From: Sporothrix humicola
Taxonomy: Eukaryota > Ascomycota > Sordariomycetes > Ophiostomatales > Ophiostomataceae
Assembly: GCA_021396245.1 (NCBI GenBank)
Contig: WNYE01000073.1
Location: 145,548-209,547, forward strand
DNA length: 64,000 bases
Reading direction: 5' to 3'
Below are positions 1 to 11,088 of the stretch, in pieces. The position numbers and the translations under genes are program-made. The first letter of the stretch is position 1, and every line of letters begins with the position of its first letter. A model generated the notes under the pieces. That model did not search any database and was not told the origin of the DNA. It saw only the letters and a list, made by a program, of their open reading frames with translations.

Positions 1-16
1 CGTCAATCGTAAATCA

Positions 17-616
17 CTATAACCGGATATTCACGTCCAGGCAGTCGATCCGCCACTCCCGGCGACCCAGAAGACTCCGCAGCCACTCCATGCCGATGCC
101 CGTCCACTCCGCCTTGGTTTGGGACAGCTGCTCGACCGCCGACCCGGCCACCGTCGACACTGTCGAATTCACGAGCTCCATGGTCATGGACATTGTTTCT
201 TGAAACTCGCCCATGGCCGACATTGTGGCGTTGGTGTTGGCGGAGGTAGAGGCCGCTGCAGCTACCGCACTTGGGCCGTGATGCTGGCAGCTCGTGCAGC
301 CACCTGCACTTGCACCGGCACCCACGCTGACCGTCGTCCGCGGCTCGAACCAGTTGCTCCCAAAGTCAAAGAAGCACCGATCCGACCAGTTGCAGCTGGT
401 CAAGAAGAGGATGACGAGCAAGAACGAGCAGTAGACGCATGGCCGGTTCAAAAAGTATGTGCAGACGAAAAAGAGGAAGATAAAGGTCGGCGAGGCATTG
501 GTCGGGATGAAGAGCAGCGGGAGCCAGCTGTGAAGAGAGAGAAAAGGAGAAAGAAGTCAGTGAATGGAAAGCAAACGGACAGACTGCGGGCTGTCTTACC
601 TCCTTAAACAAAACAT
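17..616 (-). CDS. small fungal membrane protein of unknown function
   Basis: Two exons on the minus strand, complement(join(17..527,600..616)), give about 175 residues. The first coding exon is only 17 nt (ATG at 616), ends at a GTAAG donor, and joins a good TTCACAG acceptor in frame, giving a start MFCLRSWLPLLFIPTN. Two hydrophobic segments follow (about residues 7-30 and 38-52), then a Cys/Trp-rich stretch (SCNWSDRCFFDFGSNW), an Ala/Ser/Thr-rich linker and a C-terminal helix ending in GRREWRIDCLD. I do not recognise a named family; the layout suggests a small endomembrane protein. The stop lies 17 bases from the window edge, so a further intron leading to an exon outside the window cannot be excluded. 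It is divergent from the EDC4-like gene. Confidence 0.55.
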
Positions 617-2049
617 TGTTGCAATGTGTGGAGGTGCCCAGCTGGGTCACCAGTGAATGGTAGGATACGGAGGATCGGAAAGAAGCTGTGCCAGCCGTTT
701 GGTGACAGTTCAGTCGTTTCGGCTAGTCGTATGTGGTGAATTACCCAGAGGGGCAGTTATTGCAAGGAAGATATGGTTCGTTCGAGGTGAATGCGGTCGT
801 TTCGTTGGCAACTCGCTCGTTGAAACGACTCCTTTGTTTGATGAAAATTGCAAACGGAGCTTCGCTGTATATCTGTAGTAGGTACACTGTCGAGAATTCG
901 CAAACGTATGTGTCGTGTGAGCGCGTTTAGGCAGAGCCTCAGGAAGTGGGTGTCGGTGACGAGGTCGTGCAGCAAGAATCACAGAAGAGAACCGAACCAC
1001 CACAGCAGTCGTTCACGAGAATCGACTAGGAGAGGGCCGATCGCATGAGGGTCGCCTGGTTACATAATCACAGCGCTTAACACAGTGCACATTCCCAGGG
1101 CAAGGCTGAAGCTGCCACCAGAAATGCTCGTCCCAGCAACAGCTCGAAACGTACCACAAAACTCATATTCGGCTCTCATAAAATCATCAGTTCGTCTCAT
1201 TGTATTTTTGCCATCTCATATCGAGCGCGAACGGTCAAAAAAGAAACGTTTTTGAGCCGCTTTTGCACCCCGCGAGAAATCCGCTTTCACAGTCCTTCTG
1301 GTGTCGCAATACTGTGTGCCAGCTTGTTCCCTGGCCAGCACACCGATAGCGATAAGTGCCCAACTACGTGTTCTAGTCCCCAATTTGGCAGGCACTTGGC
1401 ACGGCACAGGGGAAGGTCCAAACGCGCTGGTGCAGTCGTTCCTGCCCCCAGGCCTGACCTAGAAAATTTTAACAGCTTCCTGCCATGACAGCCAAAACAA
1501 CCTAAGACAGCGCCAAAAACAAAGTCACAAACTCCCAACGTGCTTTTTTTTTCGCATCCTTGCCATCAAATCTCTTCTTCTCAATCAACGCATCTGGCAA
1601 CAACACTCATTCACCATACGAACTTGTCATACGCTGTCACGCATTGCTGCCCCCATTCATCATCGGGGCTGCATTGCGTTGCCAGCAGCCTGCCTGGCGT
1701 TTCCAGTTGCATGGTGTTTGTCTGACGCCCTTTTTTGCACTTCATTTGCGTTATCACATTCTGCCCATTTCTGAGCTTCCGTTTGGTTTGCCGTCATTTC
1801 TCAGCTTCCGTTCTTCTTTCTGCTTTTTTAATTGGCATTGCGTTCCGGTCTGCATCTGATTTCACCGCTCCCGCGTTTGTTTCGATCTCAAAGTCGACGC
1901 CGGATACCCAAAAGCAGCTCGCACACCGACTGGTTCTCTTTCTTTTCGACCCTTTCCGGTGACAGCTCCTTTCTACTGATCACTGATCACCTCTCTCGAC
2001 AATCACCTTCCTCTCACCTGATCGATCAGAAACATCGTCTACCATAGCC
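617..2049. promoter_or_regulatory. divergent intergenic region and EDC4 leader
   Basis: About 1.4 kb between two divergent genes. The last 500 bases before 2050 are strongly C/T-rich on the plus strand, typical of a fungal promoter and 5' leader. I see no supportable gene here; the short ORFs lack domain or codon signal. Confidence 0.5.
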
Positions 2050-5000
2050 ATGTCGAACGAAGGCGGCGACGACAGCCAGGGCCCCGGCCCCGGCATCGAG
2101 TCGCTTCTTGCCCAGCTTCGACGCAAGTCGGATCAGGATACTTCATCCGGTCCCTCCCACCAGACTCACGACCTCCTTTCCCATTTTACGTCGACCATCC
2201 AGCACCGTCCAGCTGCCGACCACTACTACCCTCAACAGCAGCATGGCGATTCGCCGTCGAGCGGCTCTGGCCAGCCATTTGGAAACAATGGCCTGCCTCC
2301 GGCTCCTGGCCATTTCCCGCCGCAGCTCTCTTCGAATCTGCCCTCTGCTCCTACGCCTCCCGTCGGCGGCAACTTCCCAAACGCCCAGTTCCCGCCGGGA
2401 CTCATCGGCTCAATTGGCTCTGGCAGGCCTAACAACAACAGCGACCGGGCTACCAGCTCGCAGCTTCTAAACCTGCTCAAGTTCAGCGGCCATTCAAACC
2501 CGCCCCAGAGCAGCGGCCTCTCGCAGGCTCCCGCTGTTGCTCAGCACCACGACGACGAGTCTGAGTCGTCTCAGCAGCAGCAGCAGCAGCAGCACGTCCC
2601 TACTGTGGCTACATCCTCGGGCATGATTCACGCGCCTGCACCGGCCCCCTCTGACCCAACCGGCCTTCTCGCCGCTCTTATGCAGGGCGCGTTGAAGGAT
2701 GAGCCGTCCAAGCCAGAGCCCGCCGCTGCTAGCAACGCGTCCCAGCACTCGCAGCAGTCTCAGCAGCAGCAACCCGCCTCGTGGGTATCGACATCCCAGT
2801 CGAACCAGACACAGCAGTATCTGCTCAACCTGCTCAACCGTCCCAAGCCCAGCCAGAATGACGAGTCGTTTACGTCCGAGTCGCCCAAGGACGTGCGGCT
2901 GACCCCCGGCAGCTCGCAGCAGCAGCAGAAGGATTACGGCGTGTTTGACGACGTGCCTCCTAGCTCGACGGGCTCGCCGGCCACGCTGGCTATGCCGCCG
3001 TCGTCCACCAACGTGTTCGACTACGAGGTCAAGGGCTCTGAGGCTGGCGATGAGAACTCGCCCGCCCCATCTAAGCCTGCCATGTTCCACCACCACAACC
3101 CCTTTGATGGTCTGGTCGCCTCGCCGCCTGTCGGCCACACGCCCAAGTCGTCTACCACCGCCGGCCCGGGCAGCGTCCACTCGCCGGCTCAGTCTACGAC
3201 GTCCGCCCCCAAACCGGTGCAGATCCTTAGAAAACCTGCATCCAACGCGGGCAAGACGAGCAAGCCCTCGAGCGCCGACCCGAGCCCTGCCGGCAGCCCC
3301 AGCCTTCCCAAGGGCAGACCTGAGAGCCAGCACTCGCATCTTGCCATCCGTCCCGCGGCCACCCCAGCCGACGAGCCGGAGGAGGACGTGGAAGGCGCTG
3401 GAGACAGCGACTCCAAGGACGAGCGGGAAACTGATGCCTACGATGCCGAGAACGACTCAAAGGACGATCGGGATGCCGACGCCGAGGCCAACCGTGACTC
3501 GGCCAACCAGTCGAGCGACGACATCGAGTCGACCCAGGAGGCTGTTGTCCGCGAGGAGATTGCCATGGACCTCGATGACATGGAGCACGCCAAGACGGAG
3601 GAGGAGTTCCACGCCGCCGCTAGAGCCGCTGGCCGTGCTATCCAACACGAGCTTGACCGTGAAGGCAACAGTCTCGAGGACACCCTTCCCCGTGAGATGG
3701 CCCGGGCTGTCCGCGATATTGTCGACGAGGCTGCCCAGGGCCCTGTTGCCGACAGCTGGGAGAGCGCTGACGCCGAGGGCGAGGAGATTGTGGTTGTGGA
3801 AGAGCAGCCCGTCCCTGTCCGCGTGTACAACTTCCCCATGCGCCCCTTCATCTCCATCGACGTCCAGGACGACGACAAGGACAACCGCCCCATCTTCCGC
3901 GATGAGTCAATCCTAGACATTGCCCGCCTGAAGAAGGAGTTTGACCAGATCGATCGGAACCTTGTTGCCGCCTCGGAGAACTACATGGTCTATGGTATGT
4001 CCAAGGCCGGCGGCCTCCGTGTCATTAGACAGACGGACGGCAGAGATGCCAAGCTGTTTACCGACACCAAGGACCGCATCTTCAACGTCGCCATGTCCTT
4101 CAGCAACGACGAGAATGTTGTCACCCCCAAAGACTCTATTATCGGCACAGGCGTCAGCGGGACGGTGTACTGGGTGCAAATTCGCGATGGCGACAAGGAC
4201 CATCTCGACTACGCCCACCCCGAGCTGTATGGATTTGCACTGCCGCCCATCCTGTCCCACGAGGGCGATGCCCCGGGTGGTGTGCTTAAGACGCGTGCAC
4301 GCACCTCATCTGGCCACCCCGAGTACTTTGCTGTTGGCCGCGGCAAGTCCATTAACATTGTCTGGCCCGGTTTTGTCATGAAGAACAACCTGTTCCAGCC
4401 TGGTCACGACCGCGTTGTCGACACCGAGAAGCTGTCCAAGCAGTGTTCGCTGAAGATCAGCACTGGCAAGGCCGGCAAAGACTTCACCTTCAGCCAGGAC
4501 GACACGGTTGTTGTGTCTCTCGACAAGTCGGGCCGCGTCAAGTTCTGGGACGTCCGCGACCTCACGGCGGCACGCCCTGACGGTTCGCGTAACCCCATGC
4601 CGGCCCACACCTCCATGGAGGTCAAGGAGCCGCTCATGACGCTGACAACGACCCCCGAGGGCGAGAAGGCCTGGCCCACGTCTGTCCTTCTGTTGGATAA
4701 GCTCCGGCCCTACCAGAAACGCTGTGCCCTGCGTTACATGATTGTCGGCATGAAGCAGAACCACACTCTGCAACTGTGGGATCTGGCTCTCGGCAAGCCC
4801 GTGCAAGAGTTCAACCTGCCGCACAGCAAGGAGTCAGATGCCGTCTGCAGCGTCATGTACCACCCGCCGACGGGCATGATCGTCGTTGGCCACCCAACGC
4901 GCAACTCAGTGTACTTCCTGCATCTCTCGGCGCCTAAGTATGCCGTTAAGAACATGACGCAGGTCGAGTACATTGAGCGCCTGACAGCCCAGGACTCGTC

Positions 5001-7568
5001 AATCCCGCAGCCCGAGTCGACCGCTGTGATTAGCGGTCTCCGCGAGTACTCGCTGTCGAACCGCGGCGCTCTGCGCAGTCTCGACATTCTCGAGAACCCT
5101 GCCGCCAACGCAGACATGGACAACCCGACGCTGTTTGAGCTCTACGCCATGCACTCCAAGGGTGTGAGCTGCATCTTCGTCCGCCAGGCCGAGCTCGGCT
5201 GGACCAAGGACAACAAGGTTCTCAAGCCGGTGGATGCTGTCGAATCCGGCAAGGTCAAGATCGGGAAGCTCAAGACCCCCCAGCAGCTTGCGGTGCCACC
5301 CAGTGCCGCTGCTGTCACCGGATCTTCCGAGGTGCACGTGGCCGACACCAACACGCCTGCATCCCAGCAGCCTCGTATCCTGGCTTCTCGCTCTGCGGCC
5401 AAGGAGCTGTTCCACGACCGCGACAGCCCTGTGCAGGATACGCCGACACGCAAGCCCGTTGGCTCGTCGCTCAACTCGAAGCTTCGCGCTGAGCCGAGAG
5501 ACGAGGATGCCGTTGGTCACCCGCAGCCGTCTTCGACTCCTTCTGCCGATAAGGCCGAAAAGAAGAGCCGCAAGAAGAAGGCTGCTGCGGCTGCTGCCAA
5601 CAATGGAACGTCGGCTGCCACCGCTGGCCAGGCTGATCGTGAGATTGGCAGTGGCACGAATGGAAACAAGTCGTCATCCTCGGCCTCGTCGGGCGATGCA
5701 TCGTCCAAGGCCGGTTCTGCTACGCTCAATGTCAGCCAGGATGCCATCGACACGCGGATCAACACTATGGAGGCCCGTATCTGCGAGCGTGTGTCAAGCT
5801 CAGTCCACGTTGCCTTTGACGACATGCGCAAGGCCATCGACCAGCAGACCCGTCATCGCGATGCCGATTTCGAGAGCAAGCAGCGCAAACTGCTCGGCGC
5901 GGTGTCCACCGTCCTCAACAGCAATACCGAGCAAGTATTGAGCAAGCTTGTTCGCGAAGCGTTTGACAATTCGGTGGTGCCTGCTCTGCGCGACGATGTT
6001 GCCGGCTCAATTTCGGACAGCCTCGGCACTCGCATCAACACGCAGGTGTCAACCGTGCTGCAGAAGGAGCTCCAGCGCATTCTGCCTTCCCAGGTAACCA
6101 ACAGCCTCCGTAGCCAGGAGGTGTCAAAGGCCATCAGCGACAAGGTTGTCCACGCCATTGCCAACCATGTCGACGACCAGTTCTCCAAGGTTGTTGAGAG
6201 CGACATTCTCCCGACGGTCTCACAAATTTCCAACCAGGCGGCGCAGACCATCACGTCTTCTCTGGCTCGCGACATTGTCCAGAACGCTGCCGGTGTAGAA
6301 GCACTGCAGCAGAAGACGGCTGCTCAGATTAGCGAGCTCGAGGAGCTCCACGCTGCCCAGAACCGCAAGATCGACTCCCTGCTCTCGCTCGTGACGCACC
6401 TGTCCGAAACGGTCGCCACAATGGCAACGGCCCAGGCCGAGTACCAGAGCCAGATTGTCAAGCTGCAGAGCCATGTCGCGTCTCCGGCATCGCAGGCTCC
6501 CCAGGTCATCCCGCAGACTGGCTCGGCCGCATCATTCGGCTCCAACCAGCAGCAACACCAACAGCAGCAGCAGCGCTCACCTCTGCAGCACCACCAGCAT
6601 CAGCACCAGCACCCGCACCATGCGCCCCAACCCCACCAGCAGGCCCGGGCCGAGCAGCGCCATGCTTCTCAGCACCAACAGCAGCAGCATGCTCCCCAGC
6701 ATGGTCACCAGCATGGCGGCTACGAGGAGAACGTTCAGCCGCAGCTTCAGCAGCAGCAGCAACAGCCTCCTCCGCCTCCTGCGTACCGCAATATCAGCCA
6801 GGTCACGGTTGGCGGCGGTCTTTCTCCGTCACAGCTAGACCCACAGGCCATGCACAACCGGCAGCAGAACCCGTACGCTGAGCAACAACTGCAACAGCAG
6901 CGTCACCTCCAGTTGCAGCAGCAGCAGCAGCAGCTCCAGCAGCAGCAGCAACAACAGCAACAACAGCTCCAGCAGCAGCAGCAACAGCATACCGTTATGT
7001 ACGCTCCCCAGGCTCAGGATCAGCTCGAGCGCGAGGAGATTGAGCAGACCGCCAACGAAATCGATGGCCTGGTCCGGAGCGGCAAGTATGACGACGCTAT
7101 GATGCGCTGGCTGCAGAGCAACGGAAAGGAGGAGCAGCTGTTCCGCCGTGTTCTTGTGAACCACTCGCCGGAGATCATCAGCAACCTGCAGCCTCTTGTT
7201 CTCTTGTCTGTTGGTACTACGGTCACCCAAGACCTCGAGGAGCAGTTTGTTGTCCAGAAGCTGGCCTGGGTTGAGATGGTCCTCCTCAACCTGCACCAGG
7301 TCGTCAACCAGCTGGTAAGTTTTCCACCGATGCACGCCTTATTGTCTTTATGTTATTTCCAAACACTCTCTAACATTCATAGGATGACCAAACTCGCGAG
7401 ATCACACCCAATGTGCTGATGCACATCCGCGCCCGTCTCGAGCAGACACAGCTCCGCATTGCCCGCGTGTCGCACGACGAGAACAATTATAAGAACATTA
7501 CGCGCATGATTGGCATCATCAACCGTCTCGTCGAGGCGACCGCGACCAAGCCTCGCATGGGTTTCTAG
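2050..7568 (+). CDS. EDC4/Ge-1-like mRNA decapping scaffold, WD40 plus Q-rich
   Basis: Exons join(2050..7314,7383..7568) give about 1816 residues. The 68-nt intron has GTAAGT and a CTAACATTCATAG end. Order of parts: a low-complexity Ser/Pro/Gln N-terminus with CAG-coded Q runs (1-~440), an acidic region (~450-580), a WD40-type beta-propeller (~590-1010, for example VKFWDVRDL and HTLQLWDLALG), a Lys-rich linker, a long coiled coil (~1230-1475), a very Q/H-rich tract (~1495-1655) and an alpha-helical C-terminus (~1660-1816). WD40, coiled coil and helical tail in this order is the Edc4/Ge-1 (plant VARICOSE) architecture, which scaffolds Dcp1/Dcp2 decapping complexes in cytoplasmic P-bodies. The family assignment comes from architecture, not a search. 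The stop is followed by a long in-frame extension (see findings). Confidence 0.8.
2569..2594 (+). repeat. CAG repeat coding a glutamine run
   Basis: Nearly pure CAG units inside the EDC4-like gene, coding an eight- to nine-residue glutamine run. Short CAG clusters also occur near 2750-2780 and 2918-2930. Confidence 0.8.
6540..7000 (+). repeat. long CAG/CAA/CAC-rich tract coding a Q/H-rich region
   Basis: CAG and CAA trinucleotides mixed with CAC/CAT code a roughly 150-residue Gln/His-rich low-complexity region just before the C-terminal helical domain of the EDC4-like protein. CAG is interrupted by CAA, which tends to stabilise such repeats. The tract is the likeliest length-variable part of the gene. 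Confidence 0.85.
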
Positions 7569-7880
7569 ACGAAAGCCATCGAGGACGGACGTGCGTCCAG
7601 AATGGACTCTAGAGTCGAATCTAGAGTCGAATCCAGAATGGCATCCAGAGTGTCCACCGTGCGGAGCCGTTTTGGAAGCGTCCTTGACTCGACCGATGTG
7701 AGCTCGTCGGCAATCGCGCTTGTGCCTAAGATTCAGCAGGCTCAGCAGGTGCAGCAGGCCCAGCAGATGGAGCAATCGTCACCGACGTTTAGCGTTGCCA
7801 GACCGGTGCCGAGTGTGCGGCCGATTGGCCCGCAGGAGCGTCCCGGGATCCCGTTCCCGGGCATGTATGTCTACATCTAG
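7569..7880 (+). other. in-frame open extension after the EDC4-like stop
   Basis: Directly after the TAG at 7566-7568 the same frame stays open for 103 codons to a TAG at 7878-7880. It codes an Arg/Ser repeat segment (SRVESRVESRMASRVS), a short Gln-rich segment and a Pro-rich end (GIPFPGMYVYI). It could be 3' UTR, a readthrough extension, or part of the true CDS if an unseen splice removes the stop. It is not included in the CDS call. Confidence 0.45.
7604..7655 (+). repeat. imperfect 12-nt tandem repeat
   Basis: About four imperfect copies of a 12-base unit (TCTAGAGTCGAA and variants) lie in the extension after the EDC4-like stop. They code a repeated S-R-V-E pattern. Confidence 0.7.
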
Positions 7881-7927
7881 GAGGATGACAAGAAAAAAGG
7901 GGGAGGAGAAACCCGCTGATGCAGGTT

Positions 7928-7933
7928 AATAAA
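7928..7933 (+). terminator. poly(A) signal candidate, EDC4-like gene
   Basis: AATAAA lies 360 bases after the annotated stop and 48 bases after the end of the open extension. Confidence 0.35.
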
Positions 7934-8553
7934 ATAAGCTCGGTCCTGTGGAGGGTAGTTAAAAAGGACAGCAGAGCATTTCGTTGTGCAAGTGCGGCAA
8001 CGACCCATTTTTATTGCTTTTTGCTTTCTTTTGATTTCATTGCGAGGACACGGAAAGGTTTTGTTTTGTTTTGTTTTGCTGTTTACCAGTTCTGTATTGT
8101 ATTGCTTTTGTGCTTTCGTCCTGCTTGTCTTATTCATTGCGATTCGTTCGTTTCATAATTTCATCTTCATTTCTCATTGTTCGGACATTCATCTCATCTC
8201 TTCAGCCAACACTAGAAATGGTTGTTGACACGATGCAGGATTGATCCAACATTTTCATTTCATAATTCTAGTTTTATATCATTTTCAATTAGCGACGGAA
8301 ATCAAAAAGTAATTTGTACCATAAAAAACAATGACAACTGAAAATAATTATAAAAAATCCAAATAAAATGTAGCCAAGTGAAAAGTAGCTAGCAATAATC
8401 CTAATTAAATTTCATCTTAAGTATAATATATAAAAGACAAAAGAGTTGCTTAATTTTATAACTTATACGGAGTACGACGTATTGTTAACTTGCAATGGGA
8501 TGCTTTTGACTGAAGTTGCGATTTTAGCGTGGTTGCCACTGAGGTGGTAGTGC

Positions 8554-8569
8554 CGATAAGGCCTTATCG
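8554..8569. promoter_or_regulatory. perfect palindrome with two inverted GATAAG motifs
   Basis: CGATAAGGCCTTATCG is a perfect 16-bp palindrome carrying GATAAG on each strand, 168 bases upstream of the TRM6 start. GATA-factor sites (HGATAR; AreA/NIT2 and relatives) match this core, and paired inverted sites are plausible high-affinity targets. The function is inferred. Confidence 0.4.
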
Positions 8570-8736
8570 CAGCCTTGAGTAGCTAAAATTTCTGGCACTA
8601 CAGAAAAAAAGTTGACGACAGCCTATTGACGTCTTTGGCCACAACCTCTTTATCCTGCGACATACAAACCCTCGCCAAATAACATTGGCCCTCGAGTGGA
8701 CAGACATATATTGAACCGAACAGTTTGTCCTCCACT

Positions 8737-10771
8737 ATGGCGTCTGTGATCCAGCCCAACGCCTGGATCGGCCTCAAGCTGCCGTCGGAGAACGTCCGCT
8801 TCCTCAAGATCGCCCCAAATACGTGAGTCTCCGTTCCAAGGTCCCGGTTGCAATGTTTCTCCCGCTGACTGTTGCAGAACCATCTCTCTCGGAAAGTATG
8901 GCTCGTTCCCGAGCAACTTGATCATCCACCGCCCCTACCACCTGACCTACGAGCTCCTCGACAAGCAAGACGACGAACCTTTTAGCCGCCTCCGCGTGAT
9001 CCCGACCGACGAGCTCTACGCCGATGTCTTTGCCGACGAGGCCCAGGCGGCGGCCGCCGCCATGGCCGCTGCACGGGGCAGTACGGGTGAAGAGGGCGAG
9101 GGAGACGCAGAGGGCGACGTGAATGCAGAAAACGGCGACGGCATCGGCTCGGCCACCGAGTACACCCTCGTCGACATGGAGAGCCAGGCCGTCATTGCGC
9201 GCTCCAACCAGGTCACCATTGACGAGGACGCGCGGCAGACGCTGACCAACGAGGAGATTGTTGCCCTCAAGCGCGAGGGCACGGGCGCCGGCCGCGACTT
9301 GATCGCCAAGCTGCTGCTGTCGCACGCCGCGCTCGACCAGAAGACGGCCTTCTCGCTCGCAAAGTACAAGCTGCTCAAGACCAAAAAATACATTCGGCGG
9401 TTTACCGTCTTGCCCCTGGACGTGTACACGCTCGGAAACTGGCTGCTGGACGACAAGGACGTGGGCAACAAGATCATGGACCTGCGGGACGAGATGGTGG
9501 CGCTGCTGGGCTGCTGGGCGAATGTGCACTACGGTGGTGCCTCGCGGTATCTGGATGCGCCCGACGAGGAGGAAGACGAGAAGGAACAGACGGCAGAGGC
9601 GGCGAAGCCAGTTGAAGAGGTTTTGACTGATGGAGTAGAAAAGGTGGAAAAGGCTGAGAATGGCGAGGCTGACGGCACAGAAGACGAGTCGCAACTGCCG
9701 CCACCGCCAAACTTGCTGCCGGACGACATTGCCTCGTTCCTGGGCGGCGGACGTTGGCTTGCGGTCGATGACACGGGCGGTCTTCTTGTGGCTGCCCTGG
9801 CCGAGCGGATGGGCATATTGAATGCACTTGAAGAGGAGGAGGAGGATAACACAGCGGCGGCGGAGGCACAAACACAAGCACCACAAACGACGGAAGCTCC
9901 CGCGGGAGGTGTGACCGAAGGCGAGGCAACTGCCGCCGACGGACAGACCACAGAGTTGGAACGCCGCCCAAAACGGCCGGCAAAACGCGCCCGCGACGAC
10001 TTCCACGTCTCCTTTTCGCTCGCCAACACCATCACTCTGCTGCACTCCAACAACCAGGCCAACCTGACGTACCTCAAGTACTTTGGCTACGACTACGCCG
10101 ATCCCCACCACCCGCCACACCCGCTTAACGACCACCTGTTGTGCTTGTCGTGGCTCCAGCTGCTCGAGCCTGACAGCGATACTGTCTACTCCCAGGCACC
10201 GCCCATCCAGCCTGCCGAGGTTGTCGCGTCGTGGAAGCCCGCCCGCCGCGGCAACTATCACCGCAAGCGCCGGCGCTGGGCCCGCACCCGCCACATTGTC
10301 GACACGACGCGTGTCGGCGGCTTTGCAGGGTTGGTCGTCGCCACCTCCATGGATCTTGTGTCGACCCTCCGCCACGCCCTACCGCTGCTCGCCAGCGGCG
10401 CCCCGGTCGCCATCTACTCGCCCAACCTCGAGCCCCTGACCGCGCTCGCCGACTGCTTTAGTGTCATGCGCCGCACGGCCTGGTCTGGACCCGATCCGCC
10501 GGCCTCGATCCAGGGCAAGACGGTCGAAGAGCTCGAGACGTGGCCTGGCGACGAAGACTTCCCCATCAACCCGATGCTGCTGCTGGGCGTCACCGTGCAG
10601 ACGAGCCGTGTGCGCAAGTGGCAGGTGCTGCCGGGTCGGACACACCCTGTGATGACGGCGCGCGGTGGTGCCGAGGGATATATTTTCACGGGATGGAAGG
10701 CCAAGCCGGCCGAGGGCCGTGTGACGGCGCGCGGCAAGTTCAAGAAGCGGAAGACTGGCGAGAGGGAGTAG
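8737..10771 (+). CDS. TRM6: tRNA (adenine58-N1) methyltransferase non-catalytic subunit
   Basis: Exons join(8737..8822,8878..10771) give 659 residues. The first exon starts MASVIQPNAWIGLKLPSENV and joins across a 55-nt intron (GTGAGT...TTGCAG) to TTISLGKYGSFPSNLIIHRPYHLTYEL, the conserved Gcd10/TRM6 N-terminus. TRM6 pairs with catalytic TRM61 to form the nuclear m1A58 methyltransferase that stabilises initiator tRNA-Met. No SAM-binding motif is evident, as expected for the non-catalytic subunit. The middle has acidic Ala/Glu-rich insertions (about residues 85-115 and 275-350). The tail ends in a basic, NLS-like KFKKRKTGERE. The second half carries the Rossmann-like region (GFAGLVVATSMDLVSTLRHALPLL) and LGVTVQTSRVRKWQVLPGRTHP. 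Confidence 0.9.
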
Positions 10772-11088
10772 GCAGAAGGAGGATGAGGGATATCTGATCT
10801 TGTTTAATATATCTGCATCTGTATGATTTGTTGGAGTTGTATATGCATTGCTTTTATATACTTTGTACGTTGCATATAACACTGCATTGAATGGAATATT
10901 GCATGTTGGAAACACAACCAAGAATAAATCACATTCCAACGATTTTTTCATAACCATATCAAACAGTTCTTTTCATGATGATGTTTGAGCTGTCCGCTCA
11001 TTGTAGAAAATAATGACGCAAATACAGAAGCCCATATCCTCCTAACAAAGCCCTCCTATGCACAAATCGTCTGCCCATCAACATCCGC
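10772..11088. other. 317-base convergent spacer
   Basis: This is the shared 3' region of TRM6 (+) and ARC18 (-). It is A/T-rich, holds poly(A)-like signals and no gene. Confidence 0.5.
10923..10928 (+). terminator. poly(A) signal candidate, TRM6
   Basis: AATAAA lies about 150 bases after the TRM6 stop, in the short space before the convergent ARC18 gene. Confidence 0.4.

Larger units (their letters stand above)
7881..8736. promoter_or_regulatory. EDC4 3' end and TRM6 promoter region
   Basis: No gene seen. The middle (about 8260-8500) is notably A/T-rich compared with its surroundings. A 16-bp GATA palindrome at 8554-8569 and a TACGGAGTA motif at 8466 lie in the TRM6-proximal part. Confidence 0.5.

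Noticed and set aside
8804..10375. 523-codon open frame antisense to TRM6
   Set aside because: It mirrors a well-supported TRM6 frame. GC-rich third positions leave the opposite strand open, and the predicted product has no domain.
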